This document shows, in pieces, positions 1-6,243 of a DNA stretch of 8,554 bases. Source of the stretch: Actinomycetota bacterium (GTDB lineage Bacteria > Actinomycetota > Actinomycetes > Nanopelagicales > Nanopelagicaceae). The notes under the pieces are model-generated. The model worked only from the letters and a program-made list of their open reading frames with translations, was not told the origin of the DNA and did no database searches. A program made the translations under genes and the position numbers. The stretch is from assembly GCA_009705075.1 (NCBI GenBank), contig WLCY01000017.1, forward strand, positions 1 through 8,554, given 5' to 3'. The first letter of the stretch is position 1, and each line of letters begins with the position of its first letter.

Positions 1-42
1 AGCGCCGAAATTGTTGCGGAAGCAATTGGTCGAGCTAATTAG
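1..42 (+). CDS. possible C-terminal end of an unidentified + strand gene (partial, 5' end outside window)
   Basis: Reading from base 1 gives thirteen sense codons (SAEIVAEAIGRAN) and then TAG at 40-42. The peptide looks like an amphipathic C-terminal helix, and its composition (Ala, Glu, Ile) resembles the real proteins of the window. It would converge on the - strand phosphatidyltransferase gene and overlap its end by 8 nt, which fits the tight packing here. Thirteen codons cannot identify a family. A second frame is also open over most of this stretch, so the call rests only on plausibility and position. Confidence 0.3.
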   Translation, partial: SAEIVAEAIGRAN

Positions 43-655
43 TTAGACGCTTGTGAAGGCTGATGGTTAGTTGAACTAAAGCAAAAAATTGCATCACAAC
101 CCAAATTCCTGCAATAACTTCCACTAAATCCCAACCAATTAACTTGGTGATAATCGCAATGAATATCAGGCTCGCGCGAACTGGTCTTTCACAAATAGTT
201 ACAAGCCCAACTTCATTATGGCCAAGTCCACCTGCCCTTGCTCGTAAATATTCTTGGGTGAAGGTTGCCAGAAGAGCGAGAAAAACAAATATGGCCGGGA
301 CACCAAGTTTGTATAGCGCAAGTGCCCAGAAAACTTCCGATAAGCGGTCAACAAATGAATCAGTGAAAGCGCCAAACTTACTTGTAATCCTCGAATAGAT
401 CGCAAGAGAGCCGTCAACTCCGTCGAAGAAAAGTGAGAGCACCAAGAAGAGCGCCGCCAGCCAGCTATTGGCGAAATGCCAGAGCGCGACCGCAGAGGCT
501 AAACCGGAGAGAGTCAACATATTTGGCGTGATTCTCAGCCCTGCAAGTGGTCGAACAAAAACAAATGAAATTTCTAACCAAATTTTTACTACGCCTTCAA
601 TCTTTGCGCCCCCATGAAGCTTGGACCACGTGGAAAAGAAATCAGATTTATTCAC
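35..655 (-). CDS. CDP-alcohol phosphatidyltransferase family membrane protein
   Basis: A 206-residue integral membrane enzyme of the CDP-alcohol phosphatidyltransferase family. The family moves a phosphatidyl group from CDP-diacylglycerol, or a similar CDP-linked donor, onto an alcohol, making phospholipid at the cytoplasmic membrane. The catalytic signature is readable at residues 78-103: D78, D81, G82, A85, G95, D99 and D103 are all in register, with several hydrophobic helices around it (about 47-77, 107-133, 160-198). The Arg normally following the motif Ala is Ile86 here. A second conserved-looking block, QEYLRARA at 134-141, follows the motif. The alcohol substrate (glycerol phosphate, inositol phosphate or other) cannot be read from sequence. 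The gene starts with GTG at 655 inside the end of metF (8-nt overlap), so it is probably translationally coupled to metF in one transcript. The residues just after this start (WSKLHGG) resemble the N-terminus I recall for actinobacterial relatives, which supports it. The family call is firm; the exact product is open. Confidence 0.85.
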   Translation of the reverse strand: MNKSDFFSTWSKLHGGAKIEGVVKIWLEISFVFVRPLAGLRITPNMLTLSGLASAVALWHFANSWLAALFLVLSLFFDGVDGSLAIYSRITSKFGAFTDSFVDRLSEVFWALALYKLGVPAIFVFLALLATFTQEYLRARAGGLGHNEVGLVTICERPVRASLIFIAIITKLIGWDLVEVIAGIWVVMQFFALVQLTISLHKRLTN

Positions 656-1505
656 GGTTGGTTAGCCCCAAATTCGTACAAATCTCTAACGTCGCAGGCG
701 AAGAATTCATCGTGTAGAAGTGCAATCCTGGAACTTTTAGATCAATTAATTCATTACAGAGATTTGTGGCCAATTCGATCCCTGCTCTTTTTACCGCTTC
801 AGGGTCATCTGCAATTTCATTGAATAACTTAGAAACTTGAACCGGAATTGCCGTTCCTCCGAGTTCAGCCATGCGCTGTAGTTGCTTAACATTAGTTATT
901 GGCAAGATTCCGGCAATTATCGGAAGTGCAGATCCTCGCTTTGCTAACTCTGATACCAGAGTTTCCCACTTTGAACTTTCGAAGAAGAATTGGGTTGTTG
1001 CAAAAGTGGCACCAAGTTGTTCCTTAGAAAGCAAGACATCAATATCCTTTGTTAAATTGCCATCACTTGCTGGATGGCCATCTGGAAATGCAGCTACGCC
1101 AACTTCGAATCCTCCTTGGCCCATAGCAAGTTCAACTAATTGATCAGCATGATCAAATCCACCTGGTTTAGAAACCCATTTTGCAGCCGGTCCCCCAACT
1201 GGATCACCGCGGAGAGCCAAAATACTTTTTATTCCTGCGCTCTTGTACTGACCAAGAATCTCAATGAGTTCATCCTTAGTGGAGCCCACACAAGTTAGGT
1301 GAGCAACAGTGCTTCGCCCGGTGCGCTTAGTTATCTCTTTGGTAATTTGAACTGTACGGTCGCGGGTGCTTCCACCGGCGCCATATGTAACTGAAATAAA
1401 ATCTGGCGAGATTGATTCGAGAGCTGTACTGGCCTCCCAGAGGCGCGCTTCACCAGCGTCATCCTTCGGCGGAAAGAACTCAACCGAAACCGTCATGCGT
1501 TCCAT
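648..1505 (-). CDS. metF: 5,10-methylenetetrahydrofolate reductase (MetF)
   Basis: This is a cytoplasmic flavoprotein that reduces 5,10-methylene-THF to 5-methyl-THF, the methyl donor for methionine synthesis. It has 285 residues, near the usual bacterial length. Visible MetF motifs are VEFFPPK at 8-14 (E9 matching the catalytic Glu), TYGAGGSTRDRT at 40-51, HLTCVG at 69-74, ALRGD at 97-101 (D101 near the FAD), TQFFFE at 171-176 and PGLHFYTMN at 259-267, in the expected order for the (beta/alpha)8 barrel. Two ATGs are possible, 1505 and 1496. The first sits 8 nt downstream of a TAnnnT -10 candidate and has no clear Shine-Dalgarno, fitting a leaderless mRNA; the second has GGA very close by. 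The protein starts directly at the first barrel strand, without the longer N-terminus I recall for some actinobacterial MetF. It is divergent from the prenyl synthase and leads the - strand pair with the phosphatidyltransferase. Confidence 0.93.
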   Translation of the reverse strand: MERMTVSVEFFPPKDDAGEARLWEASTALESISPDFISVTYGAGGSTRDRTVQITKEITKRTGRSTVAHLTCVGSTKDELIEILGQYKSAGIKSILALRGDPVGGPAAKWVSKPGGFDHADQLVELAMGQGGFEVGVAAFPDGHPASDGNLTKDIDVLLSKEQLGATFATTQFFFESSKWETLVSELAKRGSALPIIAGILPITNVKQLQRMAELGGTAIPVQVSKLFNEIADDPEAVKRAGIELATNLCNELIDLKVPGLHFYTMNSSPATLEICTNLGLTNRE

Positions 1506-1513
1506 AGCGGCTC

Positions 1514-1519
1514 AGGCTA
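1514..1519 (-). promoter_or_regulatory. candidate -10 element for leaderless metF mRNA
   Basis: On the - strand the hexamer TAGCCT fits the TAnnnT -10 pattern and is followed by 8 nt and then the metF ATG at 1505. That spacing would place transcription start at or next to the start codon. No convincing -35 hexamer and no Shine-Dalgarno are visible, which is usual for leaderless actinobacterial genes. Inferred from pattern and spacing only. Confidence 0.4.
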
Positions 1520-1523
1520 CCCT
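1518..1523 (+). promoter_or_regulatory. candidate -10 element for leaderless crtE mRNA
   Basis: TACCCT (TAnnnT) is followed by 6 nt and the GTG start at 1530, so the transcript would begin at the start codon. It shares its first two bases (TA at 1518-1519) with the oppositely directed metF -10 candidate. The gap between the two start codons is only 24 nt, so both promoters must lie within it or extend into the opposing gene. No -35 box is clear. Confidence 0.4.
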
Positions 1524-1529
1524 TACGAC

Positions 1530-2603
1530 GTGAATTTTTCCGCTACTGCAGACCTCAAAGAGATTCGTAACTCGATAAATCAAGAGTTACTTAACTTTGT
1601 GGCAGGCGAGAATAAATATCTAAATGAAATTGGCTCAGAATTAACGCCCGTGGCTAATGCAATGGAACGTTTCTTATTAGATAGCGGCAAACGCCTTCGC
1701 CCGCTCTTTGCCTACATTGGATTTCTTGGCACCGGTTCTAAACCGAGCCCTGAAATATTGCGAGCCTGCGCCGCACTTGAATTAGTGCATGTTTGTGCAC
1801 TCATGCACGACGATGTTATGGATGCCTCCGACACAAGACGTGGCGCCCCTTCGATACACAAAGCCTTTGAAGCGCAACATAAGGCAGAAAAGTTAAGTGG
1901 ATCAGCTGAGCAATTTGGAATCTCAGCTGCGATTCTGCTCGGAGATTTGGCGCTTGTCTGGTCTGCGAAGATGCTGCATCAATCTGGCATTAATGGTGAA
2001 ACTTTAGTTAGAGCTCTTGCAATGTATGACGAGATGCGCGTTGAATTAATGGCTGGGCAATATTTAGATATCTACGAGCAAGCTCTTGCATCAGAATCCG
2101 TCGAAAGATCGCTAAAAGTTGCTCGATACAAATCTGGCAAATATACGATTGAACGACCACTTCACTTTGGAGCTGCACTTGGTGGCGCTGCCGAATCACT
2201 AATGAAAACTTTCTCCGATTATGGTCTGCCCCTCGGTGAGGCTTTTCAGCTCCGCGATGATGTTCTAGGAATTTTTGGTAATCCAGATGAAACTGGTAAG
2301 CCCGCCGGCGATGATTTACGTGAAGGAAAACGAACTGTTCTACTGGCTAAAACTATGGCGCTAGCAGATGCTAAATCCAAGGCGGAGTTGAATCGCGCCC
2401 TTGGAAATCAAGACTTAACAGAAGCAGATGTCCTGCACGTTCGAAATATAATTATCGATTCTGGCGCACTTGCTGAGGTTGAAGATTTAATTTCTAGCCT
2501 GACTTCTAGCGCGCATTCAGCCCTTGAATATGGTGAGATTGACCCACTGGCAAAAGTTGCATTGGAGCAACTGCTCACCATTGTCACCCAACGAACTCTT
2601 TAA
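1530..2603 (+). CDS. crtE: polyprenyl diphosphate synthase, probably geranylgeranyl diphosphate synthase (CrtE/IdsA)
   Basis: This trans-isoprenyl diphosphate synthase of 357 residues condenses IPP with allylic diphosphates. Family motifs are GKRLRP at 53-58, the first Asp-rich motif DDVMD at 94-98 followed by RRG at 103-105, the KSGKYT region at 201-206, and the second Asp-rich region LRDDVLG at 241-247 with GKPAGDDLREGKRT at 256-269. The second motif is of the DDxxG form I associate with actinobacterial GGPP synthases. No Phe or Tyr sits at the fourth or fifth position before the first DDxxD (Cys89, Ala90), arguing against a short FPP-type chain. The immediate downstream crtI and crtB make GGPP for carotenoids the natural product, although GGPP for other prenyl lipids is possible and orthologues are often called idsA. 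The GTG start at 1530 has no good Shine-Dalgarno and is probably leaderless. It is first in a tight crtE-crtI-crtB operon. Confidence 0.9.
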   Translation: MNFSATADLKEIRNSINQELLNFVAGENKYLNEIGSELTPVANAMERFLLDSGKRLRPLFAYIGFLGTGSKPSPEILRACAALELVHVCALMHDDVMDASDTRRGAPSIHKAFEAQHKAEKLSGSAEQFGISAAILLGDLALVWSAKMLHQSGINGETLVRALAMYDEMRVELMAGQYLDIYEQALASESVERSLKVARYKSGKYTIERPLHFGAALGGAAESLMKTFSDYGLPLGEAFQLRDDVLGIFGNPDETGKPAGDDLREGKRTVLLAKTMALADAKSKAELNRALGNQDLTEADVLHVRNIIIDSGALAEVEDLISSLTSSAHSALEYGEIDPLAKVALEQLLTIVTQRTL

Positions 2604-2617
2604 GTATTGGATATTAA

Positions 2618-4102
2618 ATGTCGGCACGCGTAAAAGGCCCAACTGATCATGTTGTAATTGTTGGCGCCGGACTTGGTGGGCTGAGCGCTGCTCTTCGCCT
2701 TGCAGGTGCTGGGCGGAAAGTTACTGTTATAGAACGCGAGAGCGTTCCTGGCGGTCGTAATGGTTTGCTTAATAAAGAGGGTTACTCCTTCGATACCGGT
2801 CCAACAGTTTTAACTATGCCCGACCTAATCCAAGATGCGCTCTCCTGTGTTGGTGAAAAACTTGAAGATTGGTTAGAACTTCTCCCGTTAAAACCTTTGT
2901 ACCGTGCTTTCTATCATGATGGATCGACTCTTGATGTTCATGCCGAAACCGGGCGAATGCAAGAAGAGATTAGAAGCGTAATTGGTCCAGAGGAAGCTGC
3001 CGGTTACGGCAAATATGTAGATTTCGTAACCAAGCTTTACAAATATGAGATGAAAGATTTCATTGATCGAAATATTGATTCACCTCTTAATTTGTTAACT
3101 CCAAATTTGGCAAGACTTGTAGCGCTAGGAGGCTTCCGTAGACTTGCTCCTAAGGTAAATGACTTCCTTAAAGATCCGCGCACCCAGAAGGTTTACTCAT
3201 TCCAAGCTATGTATGCCGGGGTAAGTCCACAACAAGCGCTAGCCATTTATGCAGTAATTGCATATATGGACTCGGTTAATGGCGTCTTCTTCCCTAAGGG
3301 TGGGATGCATGCACTTCCTCGAGCGCTGGCTGGAGCTGCCGCTAAACATGGCGTTGAATTTAAATACAATCAAACAGTCACATCTATTGAACACTCTGGT
3401 GGCCGAGCTCGCGCAGTAATTACTGCCAACGGTGATCGCATTGCCTGTGATGCGGTTATTTTGAATCCTGACCTCCCTGTTGCTTGGCGTGAATTACTTG
3501 GCAGAACTCCACCTTCAGTTAAGAGACTTAACTATTCGCCATCATGTGTAACGCTGCTGATTGGCTCAAATAAGAGTTATGACCGCCTGGCCCACCACAA
3601 TATCCACTTCGGAAAATCTTGGGATGGTGTGTTTGATGAGCTAATTAAGAAAAAAACTCTGATGACCGATCCCAGCTTGCTAGTTACCGTTCCAAGCCAT
3701 GATGATAAAGATTTAGCTCCTGCAGGTAAGAACTCCTACTATGTCCTATTCCCTACGCCAAATCTTTCGGCCGATATTGATTGGAAAGTTCAGGGATCTA
3801 AATATCGAGATCAAATGCTTCGCACCATGGAAGAGCGCGGCTACGATGGATTCGCAGATTCTGTTGAAGTCGAACATATGACAACTCCACTAGATTGGAA
3901 GAACCAAGGAATGGAGCAAGGTGCACCATTTGCTAGTGCGCATACCTTCTTTCAAACTGGACCATTTCGTCCGCGAAATATGGCAAAGGGTTTTGAAAAT
4001 GTGGTCTTTGCGGGATCTGGTACCCAACCCGGAGTTGGAGTTCCAATGGTGTTAATTTCTGGACGTCTTGCAGCTGAAAGAATTGTTGGACCAGTTAAGT
4101 AA
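2618..4102 (+). CDS. crtI: phytoene desaturase (CrtI type)
   Basis: An FAD-dependent carotenoid desaturase of 494 residues, the normal bacterial CrtI size. It removes hydrogens stepwise from phytoene, typically giving lycopene, and acts at the membrane surface. The N-terminal Rossmann dinucleotide fold is clear: VVIVGAGLGGLSAALRLAG at 12-30, with the acidic strand end and PGGRNG at 44-49. Family motifs follow: FDTGPTVLTMPD at 58-69, FPKGGMHALPRAL at 225-237, and the C-terminal FAD/substrate signature GTQPGVGVPMVLISGRLA at 468-485. The number of desaturation steps cannot be read from sequence, so neurosporene or other partial products are possible. The ATG at 2618 follows crtE by 14 nt with only a weak GGA six bases upstream. 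Its stop abuts the crtB ATG with no gap, so the two are expected to be co-translated. Confidence 0.94.
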   Translation: MSARVKGPTDHVVIVGAGLGGLSAALRLAGAGRKVTVIERESVPGGRNGLLNKEGYSFDTGPTVLTMPDLIQDALSCVGEKLEDWLELLPLKPLYRAFYHDGSTLDVHAETGRMQEEIRSVIGPEEAAGYGKYVDFVTKLYKYEMKDFIDRNIDSPLNLLTPNLARLVALGGFRRLAPKVNDFLKDPRTQKVYSFQAMYAGVSPQQALAIYAVIAYMDSVNGVFFPKGGMHALPRALAGAAAKHGVEFKYNQTVTSIEHSGGRARAVITANGDRIACDAVILNPDLPVAWRELLGRTPPSVKRLNYSPSCVTLLIGSNKSYDRLAHHNIHFGKSWDGVFDELIKKKTLMTDPSLLVTVPSHDDKDLAPAGKNSYYVLFPTPNLSADIDWKVQGSKYRDQMLRTMEERGYDGFADSVEVEHMTTPLDWKNQGMEQGAPFASAHTFFQTGPFRPRNMAKGFENVVFAGSGTQPGVGVPMVLISGRLAAERIVGPVK

Positions 4103-5002
4103 ATGGATGAGCTAACTGCAGCTGGAATTTCTGATCCAGCACTTCGGGCTTCTTACGCCGAATGCAAACGGCTCAACTCGCTACATGGCAAAACTTATTA
4201 CTTAGCAACTCTTCTGCTTCCTCCGGAAAAACGTCCCTTTGTTCATGCGCTTTACGGTTTTGCTAGATATGCAGATGAAATAGTTGACGATTTGAATTCC
4301 ACGCTTAGCGATGACGAGAAAGCAGCAGAGCTTTCAACATGGGGCAGCCAAGTTTTGGCAGATATAAAAAGCGGGGTTAGCCACGATCACATCGGGCGCG
4401 CATTGGTCGATACCGTTAACCGCTTTGAAATACCGATAGCCCACTTTGAAGCCTTTATGAAGTCAATGACAATGGATTTAACTGTTAGTGAGTATCAAAC
4501 CTTTGAAGATTTAATGGAATATGTGTACGGATCCGCCTCTGTAATCGGACTTCAAATGGTCCCAATTCTTGGCGCCTCATCGCCCGATGCAAATATTGCG
4601 GCTGAGAAACTAGGCACAGCTTTTCAACTCGCTAACTTCATTCGAGACGTTGGTGAAGATTTAGATCGAGGCCGTATCTATCTCCCGATCGACGAACTTA
4701 AATCCCATGGAGTAACGCATGAAATGCTAGAGGCGAGAGTTCTAACCCCTCAGATTAAATCTGCGCTGAAAGAACAAATTGCAAGAGTTCGAAGGTTACA
4801 GAAAGAAGCAGCACCTGGGATTAAATTGTTGGCACCGCAATCACAAGCATGTATTGAAGCAGCCTCCGAACTTTATTGCGGAATAGTCGATGAGGTAGAG
4901 AAGATTGACTACCAAATATTTGATAAGCGCGCCAAGACTTCAACCTGGCGTCGAATTAAAGTAGCTTTTCCAGCGCTACTTCGGGCCCGCGCCGCCCGAT
5001 AG
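4103..5002 (+). CDS. crtB: phytoene synthase (CrtB)
   Basis: This 299-residue squalene/phytoene synthase family enzyme joins two GGPP molecules head to head to form phytoene, the first committed carotenoid step. The two metal-binding DxxxD motifs are present: YGFARYADEIVDD at 51-63 (D58, D62) and NFIRDVGEDLDRGRIYLP at 178-195 (D182, D186). The substrate-pocket block YVYGSASVIGL lies at 140-150. The GGPP synthase and phytoene desaturase upstream favour phytoene over squalene or diapophytoene synthesis. The ATG follows the crtI stop codon directly (0 nt gap) without a strong ribosome binding site, which suggests translational coupling. No lycopene cyclase, ketolase or oxygenase gene follows; the next element is an unrelated riboswitch. 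Confidence 0.94.
   Translation: MDELTAAGISDPALRASYAECKRLNSLHGKTYYLATLLLPPEKRPFVHALYGFARYADEIVDDLNSTLSDDEKAAELSTWGSQVLADIKSGVSHDHIGRALVDTVNRFEIPIAHFEAFMKSMTMDLTVSEYQTFEDLMEYVYGSASVIGLQMVPILGASSPDANIAAEKLGTAFQLANFIRDVGEDLDRGRIYLPIDELKSHGVTHEMLEARVLTPQIKSALKEQIARVRRLQKEAAPGIKLLAPQSQACIEAASELYCGIVDEVEKIDYQIFDKRAKTSTWRRIKVAFPALLRARAAR
4981..4999 (+). terminator. weak GC-rich hairpin at the end of crtB
   Basis: TCGGGC (4981-4986) and GCCCGA (4994-4999) form a perfect 6-bp stem around a 7-nt loop, lying in the last crtB codons and ending one base before the TAG stop is complete. The downstream bases are only mildly T-rich, so this is not a textbook intrinsic terminator. It could reduce read-through into the riboswitch unit, or simply reflect an Ala/Arg-rich C-terminus. 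Confidence 0.2.
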
Positions 5003-5014
5003 TTTGATAACGTA

Positions 5015-5104
5015 CTTTCTTAACGGGAGCCGAGAAATTGGCTGAGAGGATCTGAAATTCAGATCGACCGTAATACCAGTTCGGTAATGCGAATTGGAAA
5101 GGGG
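5015..5104 (+). promoter_or_regulatory. TPP (THI-box) riboswitch
   Basis: The conserved TPP aptamer elements are recognisable. P2 is ACGG 5023-5026 with CCGT 5068-5071. P3 is GCC 5029-5031 with GGC 5040-5042, followed by the invariant CTGAGA (5042-5047). P4 is CCAG 5076-5079 with TTGG 5094-5097. P5 is TTCG 5080-5083 with CGAA 5090-5093, enclosing GTAATG, the counterpart of the classical ATAATG. An additional hairpin, GATCTGAA/TTCAGATC (5049-5065), occupies the variable P3a position. A short P1 can form from CTTTC 5015-5019 with bases 5097-5101. The RNA binds thiamine diphosphate. Its 3' strand contains the ribosome binding site of the next gene, so ligand binding should block translation. It lies directly upstream of a PnuC-family transporter, which fits repression of thiamine uptake when TPP is plentiful. 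Confidence 0.88.
5096..5104 (+). promoter_or_regulatory. Shine-Dalgarno of pnuT embedded in the riboswitch
   Basis: GGAAAGGGG ends 7 nt before the ATG at 5112, so that ATG is the start rather than the in-frame TTG at 5094, which lies upstream of and overlaps this site. Its first bases belong to riboswitch helices P4 and P1, making its accessibility dependent on TPP binding. It is the clearest ribosome binding site in the window. Confidence 0.75.
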
Positions 5105-5111
5105 TTTATCG

Positions 5112-5702
5112 ATGAATTTAATGGCCACAGTATTTACAGCATGGGGATATCAATTATCACTTCTAGAATTATTAGCATTTATTACTTCAATAATCGGAGT
5201 CTGGCTTGGAGTTTTTGGGCCTAGGAAAACTTGGCCATGGTGGAGCATAAGTTCGTTGCTTTATGCTGCGCTATTTTTTCAGTGGAAATACTATGCAAGT
5301 GGTTTCTTGCAGTTTATTTTTATTGCCGGTGCGATCGCCGGTTGGTTTGGTTGGGGGCCAAAAGGCGCCAGGCCGCAGCGCCTTACCAAGCGAGAGATGC
5401 AAATTTGGGGCGCCGCCTATCTAATTTCATGGTTCGCGTTATACCCAGTTCTCAAAAAAATTGGTGCGGCGGCATCGCTCACAGATGCCTTTGGATTTGT
5501 TGGAAGTTGTATTGCCCAGTTTTTAATGGTTCTCCAGAGATATGAAAGTTGGATCATCTGGGTTGTAGTCGATTCGGTTTACACCTATCAATATTGGCAT
5601 GGCAAGCAATACTTAACTGCAATTCTCTATTTTATCTTTGTGTTAATCGCCGTCGGCGGTTGGAAGCGCTGGTTACGTGAATCTGCAACTAGCGCAAATT
5701 AA
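5112..5702 (+). CDS. pnuT: PnuC-family vitamin transporter, probably thiamine transporter PnuT
   Basis: A 196-residue membrane protein of the PnuC family, facilitators of B-vitamin uptake (nicotinamide riboside, riboflavin or thiamine). About seven hydrophobic segments are visible, near residues 14-34, 40-58, 60-81, 96-114, 121-141, 146-162 and 167-187, matching the seven-helix PnuC fold. The Trp/Tyr-rich stretches typical of the family are present, including SWIIWVVVDSVYTYQYW at 146-162 and YLTAILYFIF at 167-176. The transported vitamin is inferred from the TPP riboswitch directly upstream, which makes thiamine much more likely than nicotinamide riboside. The ATG at 5112 is chosen for its strong ribosome binding site. 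The 3' end overlaps the following kinase gene by 26 nt. A thiamine transporter under TPP control suggests the cell salvages thiamine, and perhaps cannot make it. Confidence 0.85.
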   Translation: MNLMATVFTAWGYQLSLLELLAFITSIIGVWLGVFGPRKTWPWWSISSLLYAALFFQWKYYASGFLQFIFIAGAIAGWFGWGPKGARPQRLTKREMQIWGAAYLISWFALYPVLKKIGAAASLTDAFGFVGSCIAQFLMVLQRYESWIIWVVVDSVYTYQYWHGKQYLTAILYFIFVLIAVGGWKRWLRESATSAN

Positions 5703-6234
5703 AGCCAGACTTTCGACGTTAAGCCCAATTTGCGGACCGTCTATCGTAATCACGATTGATGGTCCAGCTGGCTCAGGTAAAACTACACTCGCAAAGTTAC
5801 TGGCATCCGAGTTGAAATCTGTTCATACAATTCATATGGATGATTTATATGAGGGCTGGCAATCTACCCTCACGCCAATTCTCACCTTAAAACTGCAAGA
5901 TTTGTTAGAAACTTTACAAAGTACTTTGAAAGTAATTTATGAACCATACGATTGGTTAGCCGAATCTAAACAAAGCGCAATTTCTGCCCCAGCACCTGAA
6001 TTTTTAATAATTGAAGGCGTTGGTTCGGGCCAGAGTTCAATTCGCAAATTTGTATCGTTGGCGCTTTGGATAGAGGTTCCAGCAGAAGAGGGATTGGCGA
6101 GAGTCTTAGAGCGAGATGGCACTGCCGTGGCGCAATACCTGCCCGCTTTCCTTATGGAACAAGAGGCACATTTCAAGAAAGAAGAGAGTCGGAACAGCGC
6201 GGATTACCGCTTAAGTGGGCTTGGCACTGTCTAA
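5677..6234 (+). CDS. small P-loop kinase of the uridine-kinase-like NTPase group, substrate unknown
   Basis: A 185-residue soluble P-loop protein. Walker A is GPAGSGKTT at 29-37 (K35), preceded by a hydrophobic strand (IVITIDG). MDDLYEGW at 54-61 resembles the substrate-binding DD motif of uridine and other small-molecule kinases. PYDW lies at 90-93 and EGVGSG at 113-118 ends a Walker B-like strand; ERDG at 145-148 may belong to the lid. I recall actinobacterial proteins with the same YDW and EGVGxG blocks annotated loosely as uridine kinase or ATP-binding protein, so the family is wider than this operon and its substrate is not settled. The GTG start at 5677 lies 26 nt inside the end of pnuT, so translation is probably coupled and the gene falls under the same TPP riboswitch. 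That context suggests, without proving, phosphorylation of an imported vitamin or its precursor. A nucleoside or nucleotide kinase role remains possible. Confidence 0.75.
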   Translation: MNLQLAQIKARLSTLSPICGPSIVITIDGPAGSGKTTLAKLLASELKSVHTIHMDDLYEGWQSTLTPILTLKLQDLLETLQSTLKVIYEPYDWLAESKQSAISAPAPEFLIIEGVGSGQSSIRKFVSLALWIEVPAEEGLARVLERDGTAVAQYLPAFLMEQEAHFKKEESRNSADYRLSGLGTV

Positions 6235-6237
6235 GAT
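6232..6237 (+). promoter_or_regulatory. candidate -10 element for leaderless pknL mRNA
   Basis: TAAGAT, close to TATAAT, is followed by exactly 6 nt and the GTG start at 6244, the same geometry as upstream of crtE. Its TAA is also the stop codon of the preceding kinase gene. No Shine-Dalgarno precedes the GTG. Pattern-based inference; no clear -35 box is visible. Confidence 0.45.
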
Positions 6238-6243
6238 TTAAGC

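Noticed and set aside
144..398. 84-codon + strand open frame opposite the phosphatidyltransferase
   Set aside because: Antisense shadow of a gene with an intact catalytic motif; no ribosome binding site or family resemblance.
871..1143. 90-codon + strand open frame opposite metF
   Set aside because: Antisense shadow; the - strand frame has all MetF motifs.
5013..5018. TACTTT as the promoter -10 of the riboswitch transcript
   Set aside because: It would start RNA near 5024-5026, removing the P1 strand and the first bases of P2. An earlier start or read-through from crtB fits better, but no clear promoter was found.
5094..5111. Upstream TTG (5094) as the start of pnuT, adding six residues
   Set aside because: It overlaps riboswitch helix P4 and the ribosome binding site itself; the ATG at 5112 has a strong GGAAAGGGG at ideal spacing.
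5231..5545. 104-codon + strand open frame inside pnuT
   Set aside because: Out-of-frame shadow of a well-supported membrane protein; its translation is Cys/Arg/Trp-rich with no recognisable motif.
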